64,000 nucleotides of DNA from Geomonas diazotrophica (GCF_018919385.1 NZ_JAHLMF010000002.1:242264-306263); one strand, 5' to 3'; positions 34,909 to 44,621 are shown, numbered from the stretch's first letter. The notes: a model not told the origin generated them from the sequence alone. Made by a program: numbers and translations.

Positions 34909-34937
34909 TTGCGTCCCGGCGCCGGCACTGGTACAAC
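34909..34937 (+). promoter_or_regulatory. Promoter of the YgiD-type dioxygenase gene
   Basis: TTGCGT at 34909-34914, 17-nt spacer, TACAAC at 34932-34937; start site about 25 bp before the ATG. Confidence 0.55.
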
Positions 34938-34968
34938 TGTTTGATATCTTTCAAGCAAGGAGCCTGAC

Positions 34969-35748
34969 ATGCCCTCAAGAATGCCTGCCCTCTTTCTCGG
35001 ACATGGAAACCCGATGAACGCGCTGGCCAGCAACGACTACACCGAAGGGTGGCGCAGCCTCGGGCGCAGCATCCCCCGCCCCAAGGCGGTCCTCTGCGTC
35101 TCCGCCCACTGGTACCTCCCCGGCACCGCAGTCACCGTCAACGAAAGGCCCCGCACCATCCACGACTTCGGAGGCTTCCCCCCGGAACTCTACCGCGTGC
35201 ACTACCCGGCACCGGGCGCCCCGGAGCTGGCCCGGCGCCTGCAGCGGCTGCTCTCCCCCCTGGACGTGCAAGGGGACGACACCTGGGGGCTCGACCACGG
35301 CACCTGGGCCGTGCTGTGCCACCTCTATCCGGACGCCGACATACCGGTGCTGCAACTGCGCATCGACGAGACGCAGCCGGCACAGTTCCACTACGACCTG
35401 GGCAGGAAGCTCGCCCCGCTGCGCGAGGAGGGGATCCTCATCGTGGGGAGCGGCAACCTGGTGCACAACCTGCACACCTATGCCTGGGGGAGGCACCTCC
35501 CCGACCCCTACGACTGGGCGGTCCGCTTCGAAACAAAGGCGAGGGAGTTGATGCTGGCCGGGGACCACGCGCCCCTGGTGGCCTACGAAACGCTCGGCGA
35601 AGATGCCCGGCTCTCGATACCAACCCCGGACCACTACCTGCCGCTGCTCTACGTACTGGCGACCGGTCAGGAGGGAGAGAGCATCGCCTTCCCCGTCGAG
35701 GGGGTCGACGGCGGCTCCATCTCGATGCTGGCGGTCCGGGTGGGGTAG
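34969..35748 (+). CDS. ygiD: YgiD/DODA-type extradiol dioxygenase
   Basis: 259 aa, full length. Family landmarks: PALFLGHGNPMNAL, VLCVSAHWYLPGT, HDFGGFPPELYRVHYPAPG, DTWGLDHGTWAVLCHLYPDADIPVLQLRID and VGSGNLVHNL. The His residues of LGHG, SAHW and LDHGTW are the metal site of the LigB/DODA superfamily (4,5-DOPA dioxygenase extradiol type). It opens catechol rings with O2; in an anaerobe-leaning genome it may have another role (zinc-dependent members exist). Cytosolic, monocistronic. Confidence 0.9.
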   Translation: MPSRMPALFLGHGNPMNALASNDYTEGWRSLGRSIPRPKAVLCVSAHWYLPGTAVTVNERPRTIHDFGGFPPELYRVHYPAPGAPELARRLQRLLSPLDVQGDDTWGLDHGTWAVLCHLYPDADIPVLQLRIDETQPAQFHYDLGRKLAPLREEGILIVGSGNLVHNLHTYAWGRHLPDPYDWAVRFETKARELMLAGDHAPLVAYETLGEDARLSIPTPDHYLPLLYVLATGQEGESIAFPVEGVDGGSISMLAVRVG

Positions 35749-35755
35749 CCCCCCA

Positions 35756-36493
35756 TCACAGCCCGAGCGCCAGCTTGAGCCCCAGGATCCCTCCGAGCAG
35801 CACGAACAGCCCGCGCACCCAGTCGTGCCCCTTGTGCCGCCCGATTCTCGAACCGAGGTAGGCGCCGGCGACCGACCCGAGGGTGGAAGGGAGCATCAAC
35901 CGGGCTTCGGCAAGCCCGGCCGAGCTGTAGATCGCGACGGCAAAACAGTTCCAGAAAAAGGCCAGCAGGTAATAGCACCCCAGCGAGGCGACCAGGGTCT
36001 GGCCGCGCCCCTTGGCGAGGAGCAGCGAAGTGAAGAGCCCGTTGCCGGACCCGAAGAAGGATTCATAGACGCCAAGGGGGAAGGCGAGCAGGGAAGTCAC
36101 GCGGCGCGACAGCGCAGGTTCGGTCTCGCTGCGCCCCAGCGCGGGGTTCAGCGCCACCATGACCACCAGGGAGAGTATGATGCCGCCGATGACGCGTTGC
36201 AGCAGGCGGGGATCGACGCCGCGCACGATCACGGTCCCGGCATAGGCGCCGGCCAGACCGCAGAAGATCATGCCCCGGATGAGGGGCCAGTCGACCCGGC
36301 GCCCCTTGAGGTAGTTGCGGGCGGCGAGTAGGGTCCAGGCCGCTCCGTTCAACTGGTTCGACGCGATGGCCACCGGCAGCGGGAACCCGAGCGCCAGCCA
36401 TACCGGGGTGGTGAGCATGGCGGAACCCGCGCCGCTCATGGAGCTTAGCAGCGAAGCGAGAAAAGCCACCGGCAGTACGATCAAGAAGTCCAT
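35756..36493 (-). CDS. TauE/SafE-family membrane permease
   Basis: 245 aa with eight hydrophobic segments. The repeated half-motif (LSSMSGAGSAMLTTPVWLALGFPLPVAIASNQLNGAAW and GVYESFFGSGNGLFTSLLLAKGRG) and the G-x-G-x-(G)-P spacing mark the TauE/SafE (DUF81) family, associated with export or import of sulfite, sulfonates and similar anions. Convergent with the dioxygenase (8 bp apart). Substrate unassigned. Confidence 0.88.
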   Translation of the reverse strand: MDFLIVLPVAFLASLLSSMSGAGSAMLTTPVWLALGFPLPVAIASNQLNGAAWTLLAARNYLKGRRVDWPLIRGMIFCGLAGAYAGTVIVRGVDPRLLQRVIGGIILSLVVMVALNPALGRSETEPALSRRVTSLLAFPLGVYESFFGSGNGLFTSLLLAKGRGQTLVASLGCYYLLAFFWNCFAVAIYSSAGLAEARLMLPSTLGSVAGAYLGSRIGRHKGHDWVRGLFVLLGGILGLKLALGL

Positions 36494-36522
36494 CGCCCCC
36501 CCAAAAACGCCGCTTCCTTGTA

Positions 36523-36649
36523 CCCCAATTCCTCCCCTGGCAGGAACTGGAGCGCGAGGGCGCCGACGTTCCCGCCTTCATCCTGGTTGACGACAAGGGA
36601 AACGATCTCTACAAGAAGATCACGGCGAAGGGGAAGACGGCATGCCCCG
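36523..36649 (+). pseudogene. Possible gene remnant between permease and kinase
   Basis: On the plus strand a stretch of about 42 codons reads FLPWQELEREGADVPAFILV then DDKGNDLYKKITAKGKTA, with strong codon bias and a protein-like helix/strand pattern, but has no start codon with a ribosome site and no stop before it runs antisense into the kinase gene. It may be a decayed end of a longer gene. The parent family is not recognised, so this is a low-confidence call. Confidence 0.25.
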
Positions 36650-39388
36650 TCAAACCTGTTCCAGCACCTCGCGCAGCTTGGCCGCCAGCACGGGGAGCGA
36701 AAAGGGCTTCTGGATGAAGAAGAGCCCGTCATCGATGACGCCGTGGTGGGCGATGATGTCGGCGGTATAGCCGGACATGAACAGGCACTTAAGGCGTGGA
36801 TGCCCCTTGGTCACCGCGCCCGCCAGGTCCCGGCCGTTCATCTCGGGCATCACCACGTCCGTCATCAAGAGGTCGATGGAGCCCGGCCCCCTCTGCGCCA
36901 GGCGGATCGCCTCGCTGGGCGACCCCGCCGTCAGGACCACGTAACCAAGGCTCTCCAACAGCATGGTGGTCATCTGCAAAATGGCCGGTTCGTCCTCCAC
37001 CAGCAGGATCGTCTCCCGACCGCGCGGCAGTTCCTGCACCTCCTCCTGCGTTGTCCCGGCTTCATCAGCACCGGAATGCCTCGGTATGTGGATGGTGAAG
37101 GTCGCCCCCTGCCCCGGCTCGCTGACGACGTTGACGAAACCCTTGTTCTGGGTGACGATGCCGTAGATGGTGGCGAGGCCGAGCCCGGTCCCGGCGCCCA
37201 CCCCCTTGGTGGTGAAGAACGGTTCGAAGATATGGCTCAACGTTTCCCTGTCCATCCCCTCCCCGTCATCGCTTACCGAGATCCAGACGTACTCTCCGTG
37301 AGCTGCTTCGGGGCGGTGCAGCCGGTAGCTGTCATCGACGCTGACGATGCCGGTCCTGATGGTGATGTTGCCGACGCTGGCGATGGCGTCACGGGCGTTG
37401 ACGCAGAGGTTGGCCATGATCTGGTCGATCTGGGACCGGTCCATCTTTACCGGCCAGATCTTGCTTCCCGGTTGCCAGCAGAGATGGATCTCCTCGCCGA
37501 TCAGCCGCTGCAGCATCTTCAACATCCCCGCGATGGTCTCGTTCAGGTCCAGCACCTGGGGCTTGATGGCCTGCTTGCGGGCAAAGGCCAGCAACTGTCG
37601 GGTGAGATCGGCTGACCGTTCCGCCGCCTTGTAGATCTCCTGCAGGTGAAGGTGGATCGGCTCCCCCTGCGCGGTATCCATGAGCCCCAGGCCGGCATGC
37701 CCGATGATCACCCCCAGCATGTTGTTGAAATCATGGGCCACGCCCCCCGCCAGCCGCCCGATCGACTCCATCCTCTGGGCCTGTTGCAGCTGGTTCTCGA
37801 GGGTCACCCGTTCCTCCTCGGACCACTTGCGCATCAGCGCCGCACCCACGTACGCCGCGATCCCCTCCAGGTGCTGCAACGACTCAGGCGTGAAGCGGTC
37901 CTTTTGATGATCGTTGCACTGGATCAGGCCGACGATCTTGTCCTTGTAGCGGATGGGGACCAGTGCCATGGAGGCGTACTTGCGGTGCATGCAGACGTTG
38001 CGCGGATTGTGGCGCGGATCCTGGGCGGGGGGGACCCCCAGGAGCAGAGACGAGTCGTTGGTCCAGAAGCTCCCCCCCGGGGTGACGTTGGGATGCCCCT
38101 GCGGTACCTGCCCCGAGATCACCAAGCCGCAGGTGCATTCCAGGCGCACCTTGCCGTCCTGGTCCCTGCAGAGCCCGCCATCCGCCGAACGCTCCACCAG
38201 CGTATTTTCCAGTTCGAGCATCGCCTGCGGAAATCCCGACTGGGACCAATAGGGGTAGTCCTCCCCCTCCTGCAGGCGAATCCCCACCGCGGCAAGATCG
38301 AGCTTCACCTTGAGCAGGTCGATGACGCGCTGCACCGCCCCCTTCAGGTCTCCCGGCTCGTTCAGGACCTGCAGCACCTCCCTGCTCACCTCTCTACGCG
38401 TCTCCGACAGCTTGCGTTCGGTAATGTCCTGGTCCATCCCCCGGTACCCCAGGAAGTTGCCGTGCCCGTCGAAGTACGGTACGCCGCTGGTCTCCAGCAC
38501 CACCAGCCGACCGTCCTTGTGCCGGTTGCTGTTTTCCAGCCTGTGAAACGACTCCCGCCTGGAGCTGATCCCGGCGAAGATGGCCCCGATGCGGGACGCT
38601 TCCTCCTCGGGCATGAGGTCGAAAGGTGTTTTGCCGATCACCTCCTCCGGTGCGTAGCCGAGCAGTTCCTTTACCTGCGGGCTGGCAAAGGTGTAACAGG
38701 CGTTGGTGTCGACCTCCCAGATCCAGTTATGCGACGACTCGATCAGGTTTAGGTGACGCGTTTCCTTTTCCTGCAGCCCCCGGTGCATCCTCTCGAAGTA
38801 GATGAGGATCATGCCGATGGCGATGCCGGTGGCAAGGACGCTGCCGATGAGAAACCCCCAGGGGGCGAACCATTCTATGGGGCGCAGCAGCGGGTAGTCT
38901 GCCTGGTGGATCCCCCAGGCGATAAAGAGCCAGCCGACCACTCGGCTGGCGGTCTCGCCCTGCTCGGCATGCTTCAACACCTGGATGCCGATGTGGATGT
39001 AGGTGAAGGCCAGGAAGGCGAAGATGGGGATGATGGTGTACAGGGTCGACATTCCCGCCGACACCGTGCCGACGGCCCACAGGGCCAGCAGAGTGCCGGT
39101 GCTGGCGAACCCACGCCGGGGGGGGCTGCCGATGAAATTCCTGGTGCCCGCCAGCAGGATGACCGCGCTGGCGATGATGCAGAGGTAGTTGATTTCCTTG
39201 AAAACCAGGTTGGCAGGCCAGAGGACCGTGAGGATGAGAAACAGGTACCTGCAGACGTGTACTCCCCACGCGAATGCCCACAGTTTCAGGAAGCGCTCTT
39301 TGTAGCGGGAGTAGAGGTAGACATTAACCAGCGCCAGTACCGTCACCGAACTGGCAGTCGCTATCGCTGCAATGATTATCCAAGGCAT
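36650..39388 (-). CDS. Membrane-anchored PAS-GAF hybrid histidine kinase
   Basis: 912 aa. About seven N-terminal TM segments (residues 1-210, no large periplasmic loop), coiled linker, PAS ([33 protein letters not shown]), GAF (about 330-520, with several Cys/His such as LECTCGLV and [11 protein letters not shown]), phosphoacceptor [24 protein letters not shown], ATPase boxes ([30 protein letters not shown]), receiver with LLVEDEPA and Asp in [13 protein letters not shown]. An integral-membrane sensor whose cue could be lipophilic or the membrane state, with a second sensory input in GAF. The start is ATG at 39388; the 286-bp space upstream holds no other gene. Confidence 0.9.
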   Translation of the reverse strand: MPWIIIAAIATASSVTVLALVNVYLYSRYKERFLKLWAFAWGVHVCRYLFLILTVLWPANLVFKEINYLCIIASAVILLAGTRNFIGSPPRRGFASTGTLLALWAVGTVSAGMSTLYTIIPIFAFLAFTYIHIGIQVLKHAEQGETASRVVGWLFIAWGIHQADYPLLRPIEWFAPWGFLIGSVLATGIAIGMILIYFERMHRGLQEKETRHLNLIESSHNWIWEVDTNACYTFASPQVKELLGYAPEEVIGKTPFDLMPEEEASRIGAIFAGISSRRESFHRLENSNRHKDGRLVVLETSGVPYFDGHGNFLGYRGMDQDITERKLSETRREVSREVLQVLNEPGDLKGAVQRVIDLLKVKLDLAAVGIRLQEGEDYPYWSQSGFPQAMLELENTLVERSADGGLCRDQDGKVRLECTCGLVISGQVPQGHPNVTPGGSFWTNDSSLLLGVPPAQDPRHNPRNVCMHRKYASMALVPIRYKDKIVGLIQCNDHQKDRFTPESLQHLEGIAAYVGAALMRKWSEEERVTLENQLQQAQRMESIGRLAGGVAHDFNNMLGVIIGHAGLGLMDTAQGEPIHLHLQEIYKAAERSADLTRQLLAFARKQAIKPQVLDLNETIAGMLKMLQRLIGEEIHLCWQPGSKIWPVKMDRSQIDQIMANLCVNARDAIASVGNITIRTGIVSVDDSYRLHRPEAAHGEYVWISVSDDGEGMDRETLSHIFEPFFTTKGVGAGTGLGLATIYGIVTQNKGFVNVVSEPGQGATFTIHIPRHSGADEAGTTQEEVQELPRGRETILLVEDEPAILQMTTMLLESLGYVVLTAGSPSEAIRLAQRGPGSIDLLMTDVVMPEMNGRDLAGAVTKGHPRLKCLFMSGYTADIIAHHGVIDDGLFFIQKPFSLPVLAAKLREVLEQV

Positions 39389-39674
39389 CCACTACCTCTA
39401 ACAAGCACTTCGAATCGGTCAGATCTACACGCTCTTGCAGCCTTCAAACAGTCGAATTAAGATACTAGCCAAATAAATGTGAATTACCACCCTTTTGTTT
39501 CAGCCCGCAAGAGTTTTTAAAGATAGTTTATGGTATTAGACTAAACTTGGCTTCGCATGGCTGTATCGGCGACCTCACCATACAGAGCGACAATGCGCAA
39601 ATGTAGGATGCACTTTATCACAAAAGTGCTAAGTTATAGTAAGCGGAACGACAACCAGACCATCGAGGTTTCCC

Positions 39675-42600
39675 TTGCCAAAGATCAGAAGATACGCCGT
39701 CATTTCAATAGCAGTAATTGCCGTCCTGGCTCTTTTCATTGCAACGATACTGCCCATCATCGTAAAAAATAAGGCGGTAGCGGCGATCGAGGATGCTACT
39801 GGGCGCGCGGCACGGATCGGCTCGGTCAGCATCAACCCGCTCACCCTGCACGTTGCGGTCAGGGACTTCGCCGTTGCCGAAAAGACGGGCCCGCCCCTGA
39901 TCGCCTTCCGCGCGCTGGAGGCAACGGTCGCGCCGGCATCGATCTTCAAAAGGACGCTGATCCTCTCGGAACTCACCCTCGACACCCCGACCATCAACCT
40001 GGTGCGCACGGCCCCGAACCGCTTCAACTTCAGCGACATAATCGAGCGGCAACCCAAGGAAAAGCAGACCGAAAAAAAAGAACCGACGCGCTTTTCCCTC
40101 AACAACATCACCATCAAGAACGGGTCCATGGACTTTGACGACCGCATCGTCGACGGCGGCAGGAAACACAGCGTCCGCAGCCTCAACGTCGCGATACCGT
40201 TCATAAGCAACAGCCCGTATCTCGCCGAGAAGTACGTCGATCCGCGCGTTTCCGCGGTTATCAACGGCGCGCCCTTCAATTTCGCGGGAAAGCTGAAACC
40301 GCTCAGCAAGTCCTTGGAAACCTCTGTCCACATCGGACTAAAAGAGCTGAGCCTGCCCCAATACGTAGCCTACTCCCCCGTCAAGCCCCCCGTCGACCTC
40401 ACCTCTGGGAAACTGACCGTCGATCTTGACCTCGCCTATCGCATCTCAGCCGACAAAAAACCGGAGCTGACCCTGAAGGGGGTGACCAGGGTCGATGGCG
40501 TCGCCGTCGATCTTCCGGGGGGGAAACCGTTGTTGCGCCTCCCCTTGCTGGAAGTAAAGGCGGCCAAACTGGAGGCGCTGGCCAGAAACTTCCAGTTCGA
40601 GTCCATCAGTGCCAGCGGCCTTGAGCTCTTCGTCGAGCGCAACCAGCGCGGGGAGTGGATGTACTCGCGGCTCATCCCCCCGGCCAAGAAACAGGAGGAA
40701 CCGAAGAAGGCGACCGAGGCCGAGCAGAAGACGGTGCTCCTCGTCCCCTCTTTCTCCTTAAGCAAGGCGACCGTCCACTTCCGTGATGATCTGCCGAAGG
40801 GGGGCTTCAAGACCACGGTCTCGGACATCGAGCTCTCGGCGAGAAACGTCAGCACCGTGCCGGGAACGGCGGCTAGCTACCAGCTCTCGCTGAAACCCGA
40901 CGACGGGGCAACGCTGAAAACGGAAGGGAAGTTTTCCGCCGCGCCGCTCAGCGTCACCTCGTCGCTCCAGCTTGCCGGGCTCAGACTCCAGCGCGCCTGG
41001 CCTTACCTGAGCCAGTACCTGACCGCGCCGGTGCAAGGCACCGTCGGATTGGCCGCGGAGGTCGGCTACAGCGAGTCCTCCGGCGTGACCCTTCAGAAAG
41101 GGAACCTCACGGTTGCCGGTCTTGCCGCCCGCTACGGCAGCAAGGAAGGCTTCGACCTCGCCGTTCTGCAGGTGAAGGACGCCTCCTTCGGACAGAGCGA
41201 CAACCGCCTGGAGATCGGCGAGATCCGCCTGTCCCAGGGGAGCATGTCCCTGTCGAAAGAGGCCGACGGCAAGTTGTCACTCCTCTCATTGTTTGCCGAC
41301 CAACCGGCTGCAAAGGCGCCCGCGCAAGCCTCGTCCCCCGTAGCAGCCTCACCGCGAAAAGGGACCTCGTCCCCCGTAGCTGGTTCACCGCGAAGGGGGA
41401 CCTACGTCTTAAAGCAGCTCCAGCTGGAGAAGCTCAACTTCGCCTTCACCGACAAGACCTTCGAGGAGCCGCCGCGCTTCACCCTGCGCAACACGAACCT
41501 GACCCTCTCGAACCTGCAGGGGCCGAAGTTCGCGCCGGCGCCCCTGCGCTTCTCCGCGACCTACGGCAAGGGGGCCGCCCTCAAGTTGAACGGCACGGTT
41601 ACCCCCGCTCCATTCCGCTACCGGGGGAACGTCGGCATCGCCCGGCTCCCCATCGCCGATTTCGAGCCGTATTTCCCCGACAGCTTCAATTTTTCCGTGA
41701 TCGGAGGCTCACTCGACACCACGCTGAACCTTGACCTCGCGTTGAAGGACGGCAAGGCCAAGGGGAGCTTCCGGGGGAACGCGGGTGTGCGCGACTTCCA
41801 CAGCATCGACGCCGTCGGCGATCAGGACCTCCTGAAATGGGAGAGCCTGCAGTTCGACGAGTTCCAGGGCAACTTCGATCCCTTCGTGCTGAACATCCGC
41901 GAGGTCGCGCTCAACGACGTCTACTCCCGCATCATCATCAGGAGGGACGGGACGCTGAACCTTCAAGACATGGTGAAGAAGGAGCCGGCCGCGCCTCCTG
42001 CCCCCCTCCCGGCAACGGTCCAGGCTCCCGCGCCAGCCGGTGTGAAACCGGCACCGGCAGCCGCCACTGTTGCCGCAGCGCAGGCGCCCGCAGCACAGGC
42101 GCCCGCAGCACAGCGGCAGGTCTCCGTCGGCAGCGTCACCATCCAGAACGGAACCCTGGCCTTCACGGACAACCACCTGCCCCAGACCTTCAACAGCACC
42201 TTCTACAACCTGGGCGGGCGGGTCAGCGGGCTTAGCTCCGAGGAATCGAAGTTCGCGGACGTCGACCTGCGCGGCAACCTGGAAAACCACTCGCCGATGC
42301 AGATCACGGGGAGGCTCAACCCGCTGCGGGACGACCTCTTCGTCGACCTCAAGGTCTCCTTCCGCGACATCGAGCTCTCCCCGGTGACACCGTACTCCGG
42401 CACCTATCTCGGGTACGCCATCGACAAGGGAAAGCTGTTCCTCGATCTCAAGTACCTCATCGAGAGAAAGCAGCTCACCTCGGAAAACAAGGTGTTCATC
42501 GATCAGTTCACCTTCGGCAAGAAAGTGGACAGCAGCCAGGCCACCAGCCTCCCGGTGAGGCTCGCCGTCGCCCTTTTGAAGGACCGCAACGGGGAGATCC

Positions 42601-43319
42601 ATCTCGACCTGCCGGTCACTGGGCGCACCGACGATCCGCAGTTCAGCATCTGGGGCCTGATCGGTCAGGTGCTGAAGAACCTGCTGGTGAAGGCGGCCAC
42701 GTCCCCCTTTGCCCTGCTCTCGTCGCTTGGCGGCAGCGGCCAGGATTTCAGCGTCATCAACTTCCAGCCCGGCTCCAGCGAACTGCCGGCGGACGAAGAA
42801 AAGAAGCTGACCCAGTTGGCCAAGGTCGTCGCCGACCGCCCGGGGCTCAAGCTCGAGATCAAGGGATTCGTGGATAAGGGGAAAGATCCGGAGGGGTATC
42901 GCCAGGAGCTCTTGACCCGCAAGGTGAAGAACGAGAAGTTCCTGCACCTGGTCAAGGAGCAGCAGACCAAGGAAGGGGAGAGCAGCGAGAACGTGCAGCT
43001 CTCCGCGGAAGAATATTCGAAATACCTGAAGGCGGTCTACAAGAAGGAGAAGTTTCCCAAGCCGCGCAACGCCCTGGGCATGGTGAAGGACCTCCCCGAC
43101 AACGAGATGAAGAAGCTGATCGTCGCCAACACGGTGGTCGGGGAGAACGAATTGCAGTCGCTGGCGCGCGAGCGTAGCGCCAACGTGATCAAGTACCTGG
43201 TTGCCAAGGGGGGGCTGCCGCCGGAAAAACTGTTCCAGGCAAGCGACAACATCTACAAGGCACCCGAAAAAGAAACCGCCAACCGCAGCCGCGTCGAATT
43301 CAACGCCATAGCGAGATAG
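39675..43319 (+). CDS. AsmA-like DUF748 protein with C-terminal OmpA-like segment
   Basis: 1214 aa from a TTG start at 39675 (GAGG 7 nt upstream). One N-terminal TM (ISIAVIAVLALFIATILPIIV) then the AsmA/DUF748 pattern of long beta-rich repeats (LEATVAPASIFKRTLILSELTLDTPTINLVR; ITIKNGSMDFDDRI; VTIQNGTLAFTDNHL). Ala/Pro linker at about 770-815. Residues about 1020-1060 (VINFQPGSSELPADEEKKLTQLAKVVADRPGLKLEIKGFVDKG) resemble an OmpA-type peptidoglycan-binding motif. The AsmA clan forms bridge-like phospholipid transfer grooves across the periplasm (TamB/YhdP/YdbH). Likely inner-membrane-anchored lipid transport or envelope assembly factor. Confidence 0.88.
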   Translation: MPKIRRYAVISIAVIAVLALFIATILPIIVKNKAVAAIEDATGRAARIGSVSINPLTLHVAVRDFAVAEKTGPPLIAFRALEATVAPASIFKRTLILSELTLDTPTINLVRTAPNRFNFSDIIERQPKEKQTEKKEPTRFSLNNITIKNGSMDFDDRIVDGGRKHSVRSLNVAIPFISNSPYLAEKYVDPRVSAVINGAPFNFAGKLKPLSKSLETSVHIGLKELSLPQYVAYSPVKPPVDLTSGKLTVDLDLAYRISADKKPELTLKGVTRVDGVAVDLPGGKPLLRLPLLEVKAAKLEALARNFQFESISASGLELFVERNQRGEWMYSRLIPPAKKQEEPKKATEAEQKTVLLVPSFSLSKATVHFRDDLPKGGFKTTVSDIELSARNVSTVPGTAASYQLSLKPDDGATLKTEGKFSAAPLSVTSSLQLAGLRLQRAWPYLSQYLTAPVQGTVGLAAEVGYSESSGVTLQKGNLTVAGLAARYGSKEGFDLAVLQVKDASFGQSDNRLEIGEIRLSQGSMSLSKEADGKLSLLSLFADQPAAKAPAQASSPVAASPRKGTSSPVAGSPRRGTYVLKQLQLEKLNFAFTDKTFEEPPRFTLRNTNLTLSNLQGPKFAPAPLRFSATYGKGAALKLNGTVTPAPFRYRGNVGIARLPIADFEPYFPDSFNFSVIGGSLDTTLNLDLALKDGKAKGSFRGNAGVRDFHSIDAVGDQDLLKWESLQFDEFQGNFDPFVLNIREVALNDVYSRIIIRRDGTLNLQDMVKKEPAAPPAPLPATVQAPAPAGVKPAPAAATVAAAQAPAAQAPAAQRQVSVGSVTIQNGTLAFTDNHLPQTFNSTFYNLGGRVSGLSSEESKFADVDLRGNLENHSPMQITGRLNPLRDDLFVDLKVSFRDIELSPVTPYSGTYLGYAIDKGKLFLDLKYLIERKQLTSENKVFIDQFTFGKKVDSSQATSLPVRLAVALLKDRNGEIHLDLPVTGRTDDPQFSIWGLIGQVLKNLLVKAATSPFALLSSLGGSGQDFSVINFQPGSSELPADEEKKLTQLAKVVADRPGLKLEIKGFVDKGKDPEGYRQELLTRKVKNEKFLHLVKEQQTKEGESSENVQLSAEEYSKYLKAVYKKEKFPKPRNALGMVKDLPDNEMKKLIVANTVVGENELQSLARERSANVIKYLVAKGGLPPEKLFQASDNIYKAPEKETANRSRVEFNAIAR
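41332..41405. repeat. In-frame tandem copy of a REP-like palindrome inside the DUF748 gene
   Basis: Two copies of a unit with TCGTCCCCCGTAGC followed by TCACCGCGAA-GGGGGACC-like sequence (CCCCCGTAGC and GGGGACCTACG are partly inverted), 45 bp apart, encode a directly repeated SSPVAASPRKGT / SSPVAGSPRRGT in a loop of the protein. This looks like a mobile palindromic repeat tolerated in frame. Confidence 0.55.
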
Positions 43320-43411
43320 AGGAAGCCCCCCAGGCGACAAACGAAAACTCGCGGCAGCTTGCCAAAGATTGGCGGTTTTAGTAATCTGTCTTCGTCCTGC
43401 CGGAGGAACCC

Positions 43412-43876
43412 GTGAGTCCTACCGTTTTCAGGGAAGGCGGCTTTCGCTTCTTTTTCTTTTCACGCGAGGAATTGCGCATGCACATTCACGTGCACGGGCA
43501 TTCGGGGGAAGCCAAGTTTTGGATGGAACCTCAAGTCGAGCTGGCAGAAAATTATGGCCTTTCCAAGAAGGAACTTGGCCTCGTCAAGAGGCTGATTCGG
43601 GAACACGAAAATGACATACGGCAGGCATGGCAAAGACATTTCCGACGTTGGAGTCACCAACGTTTCCACACATGGCTTTTGGCTTCTCGTCCACGAAAGG
43701 GAACTCTTTCTTCCCTTCGAAAAATTTCCCTGGTTCAAAGACGCCTCGATAGGAAGACTGGTGAACGTCAAACTCCTCTCTTCGGAGCACCTGTACTGGC
43801 CAGATCTGGACGTGGACCTGGAGTTACAAAGCATTCTGCACCCCGACAGGTTTCCTCTCGTCAGTACGACCATTGA
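43412..43876 (+). CDS. DUF4160-family protein with abnormal C-terminal extension
   Basis: 154 aa from a GTG with GGAGG 7 nt upstream. Residues 1-77 are a normal DUF4160 protein (MSPTVFREGGFRFFFFS, HIHVHGHSGEAKFWMEP, LIREHENDIRQAWQRHF). DUF4160 proteins normally end about here; the extra 77 residues (Arg-rich) overlap the DUF2442 gene in another frame and look like readthrough after loss of the usual stop. DUF4160 and DUF2442 are found together and have been suggested to form a toxin-antitoxin-like or stress module; the function is not established. Confidence 0.75.
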   Translation: MSPTVFREGGFRFFFFSREELRMHIHVHGHSGEAKFWMEPQVELAENYGLSKKELGLVKRLIREHENDIRQAWQRHFRRWSHQRFHTWLLASRPRKGTLSSLRKISLVQRRLDRKTGERQTPLFGAPVLARSGRGPGVTKHSAPRQVSSRQYDH

Positions 43877-43904
43877 CGATCAAGCTTCCACCGCGAAGCC
43901 TTAG
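43611..43904 (+). CDS. DUF2442-family protein
   Basis: 97 aa. The family core is visible: KDISDVGVTNVSTHGFWLLVHERELFLPFEKFPWFKDASIGRLVNVKLLSSEHLYWPDLDVDLELQSI shortened in type here, with the typical LPWF-like FPWF and WPDLDVDL. It starts inside the DUF4160 frame, an arrangement common for the pair but with a much longer overlap here (266 bp). AAAA-rich ribosome site is weak, so translation may depend on the upstream frame. Cytosolic; function unknown. Confidence 0.82.
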   Translation: MTYGRHGKDISDVGVTNVSTHGFWLLVHERELFLPFEKFPWFKDASIGRLVNVKLLSSEHLYWPDLDVDLELQSILHPDRFPLVSTTIDDQASTAKP

Positions 43905-43968
43905 ACCGCTACCATCTGCGTCCTTTCCAGCCGAGATCGTCCGCCCCAGCTAGTCCATTTGAAAGCAG

Positions 43969-44130
43969 CTACCGCTTCCTTTTCTTCTTCCGGCCCCTCT
44001 TCGCCTGGCCGCCGTGATCATGCTGCGGCTCGACGGTCTGCTGCTGATCGCTCTTCATGAACATGAACGGTATGATGACGATGGCGAAAAACGCCAGGAT
44101 CGCCGCCAGTGCGATTAACGGTGTCGACAT
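43969..44130 (-). CDS. 53-aa single-TM protein with basic tail
   Basis: Starts at the ATG at 44130 with GGGGAGGG upstream. One hydrophobic segment (LIALAAILAFFAIVIIPFMFM, residues 4-24) followed by a polar stretch and a strongly basic end (AKRGRKKKRKR). Small membrane proteins of this type can regulate transporters or bind acidic lipids or nucleic acid. It lies 65 bp after the iron-permease-like gene on the same strand and may be co-transcribed. No family recognised. Confidence 0.65.
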   Translation of the reverse strand: MSTPLIALAAILAFFAIVIIPFMFMKSDQQQTVEPQHDHGGQAKRGRKKKRKR

Positions 44131-44195
44131 AATTCCCTCCCCAATACTTGTCATTGTCCACGGGCAGCCGGTCCGCTGCCACCAGCCACTGTCCC

Positions 44196-44621
44196 TTATA
44201 CGGAAGGCGGAGCTGCCGCCTCCTGTTTTCTCCCCTCGCGCAAGGCGTTGCGCGCATCTTGCGCCAGCTTCAAATAGCTCTGCCGGATCGCCTCGAGATC
44301 CTTCTCGTCCAGTTCCTCCATGTTGAGGAGTGCGTTGTTCGCCCCGTCCAGCGACCGGATGATCTCGTCCAGCTTGAGCTGAATGGCCGCGGAATCGCGG
44401 TTCTGGGTGTTCTGGATCACGAAGACCATCAAAAAGGTGATGATCGTGGTGCCGGTATTGATGACCAGTTGCCAGGTGTCGCTGAACTTGAATATAGGCC
44501 CCGTTGCCGCCCAGACCACGATGATCGCCAGGGCGAATATGAAGGAGGACGGGTGCCCCGAGGTGTGTGAGGCCCAGGTGGCGAAGCGGCTGAAACGGGA
44601 CATGGTTTCGCGGTGTTTCAC
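44196..44621 (-). CDS. Low-affinity iron permease family protein
   Basis: 141 aa from a GTG at 44621 (GGAGGAG upstream). Two TM segments (FIFALAIIVVWAATGPIF and LVINTGTTIITFLMVFVIQNTQNRDSAAIQLKLDEIIR) carry the PF04120 signature WQLVINTGTTIITFLMVFxIQNTQNRD. The family is annotated low-affinity iron permease from fungal Fet4, although for small bacterial members transport has not been shown. C-terminal helix has a coiled-coil character. Inner membrane. Confidence 0.85.
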   Translation of the reverse strand: MKHRETMSRFSRFATWASHTSGHPSSFIFALAIIVVWAATGPIFKFSDTWQLVINTGTTIITFLMVFVIQNTQNRDSAAIQLKLDEIIRSLDGANNALLNMEELDEKDLEAIRQSYLKLAQDARNALREGRKQEAAAPPSV

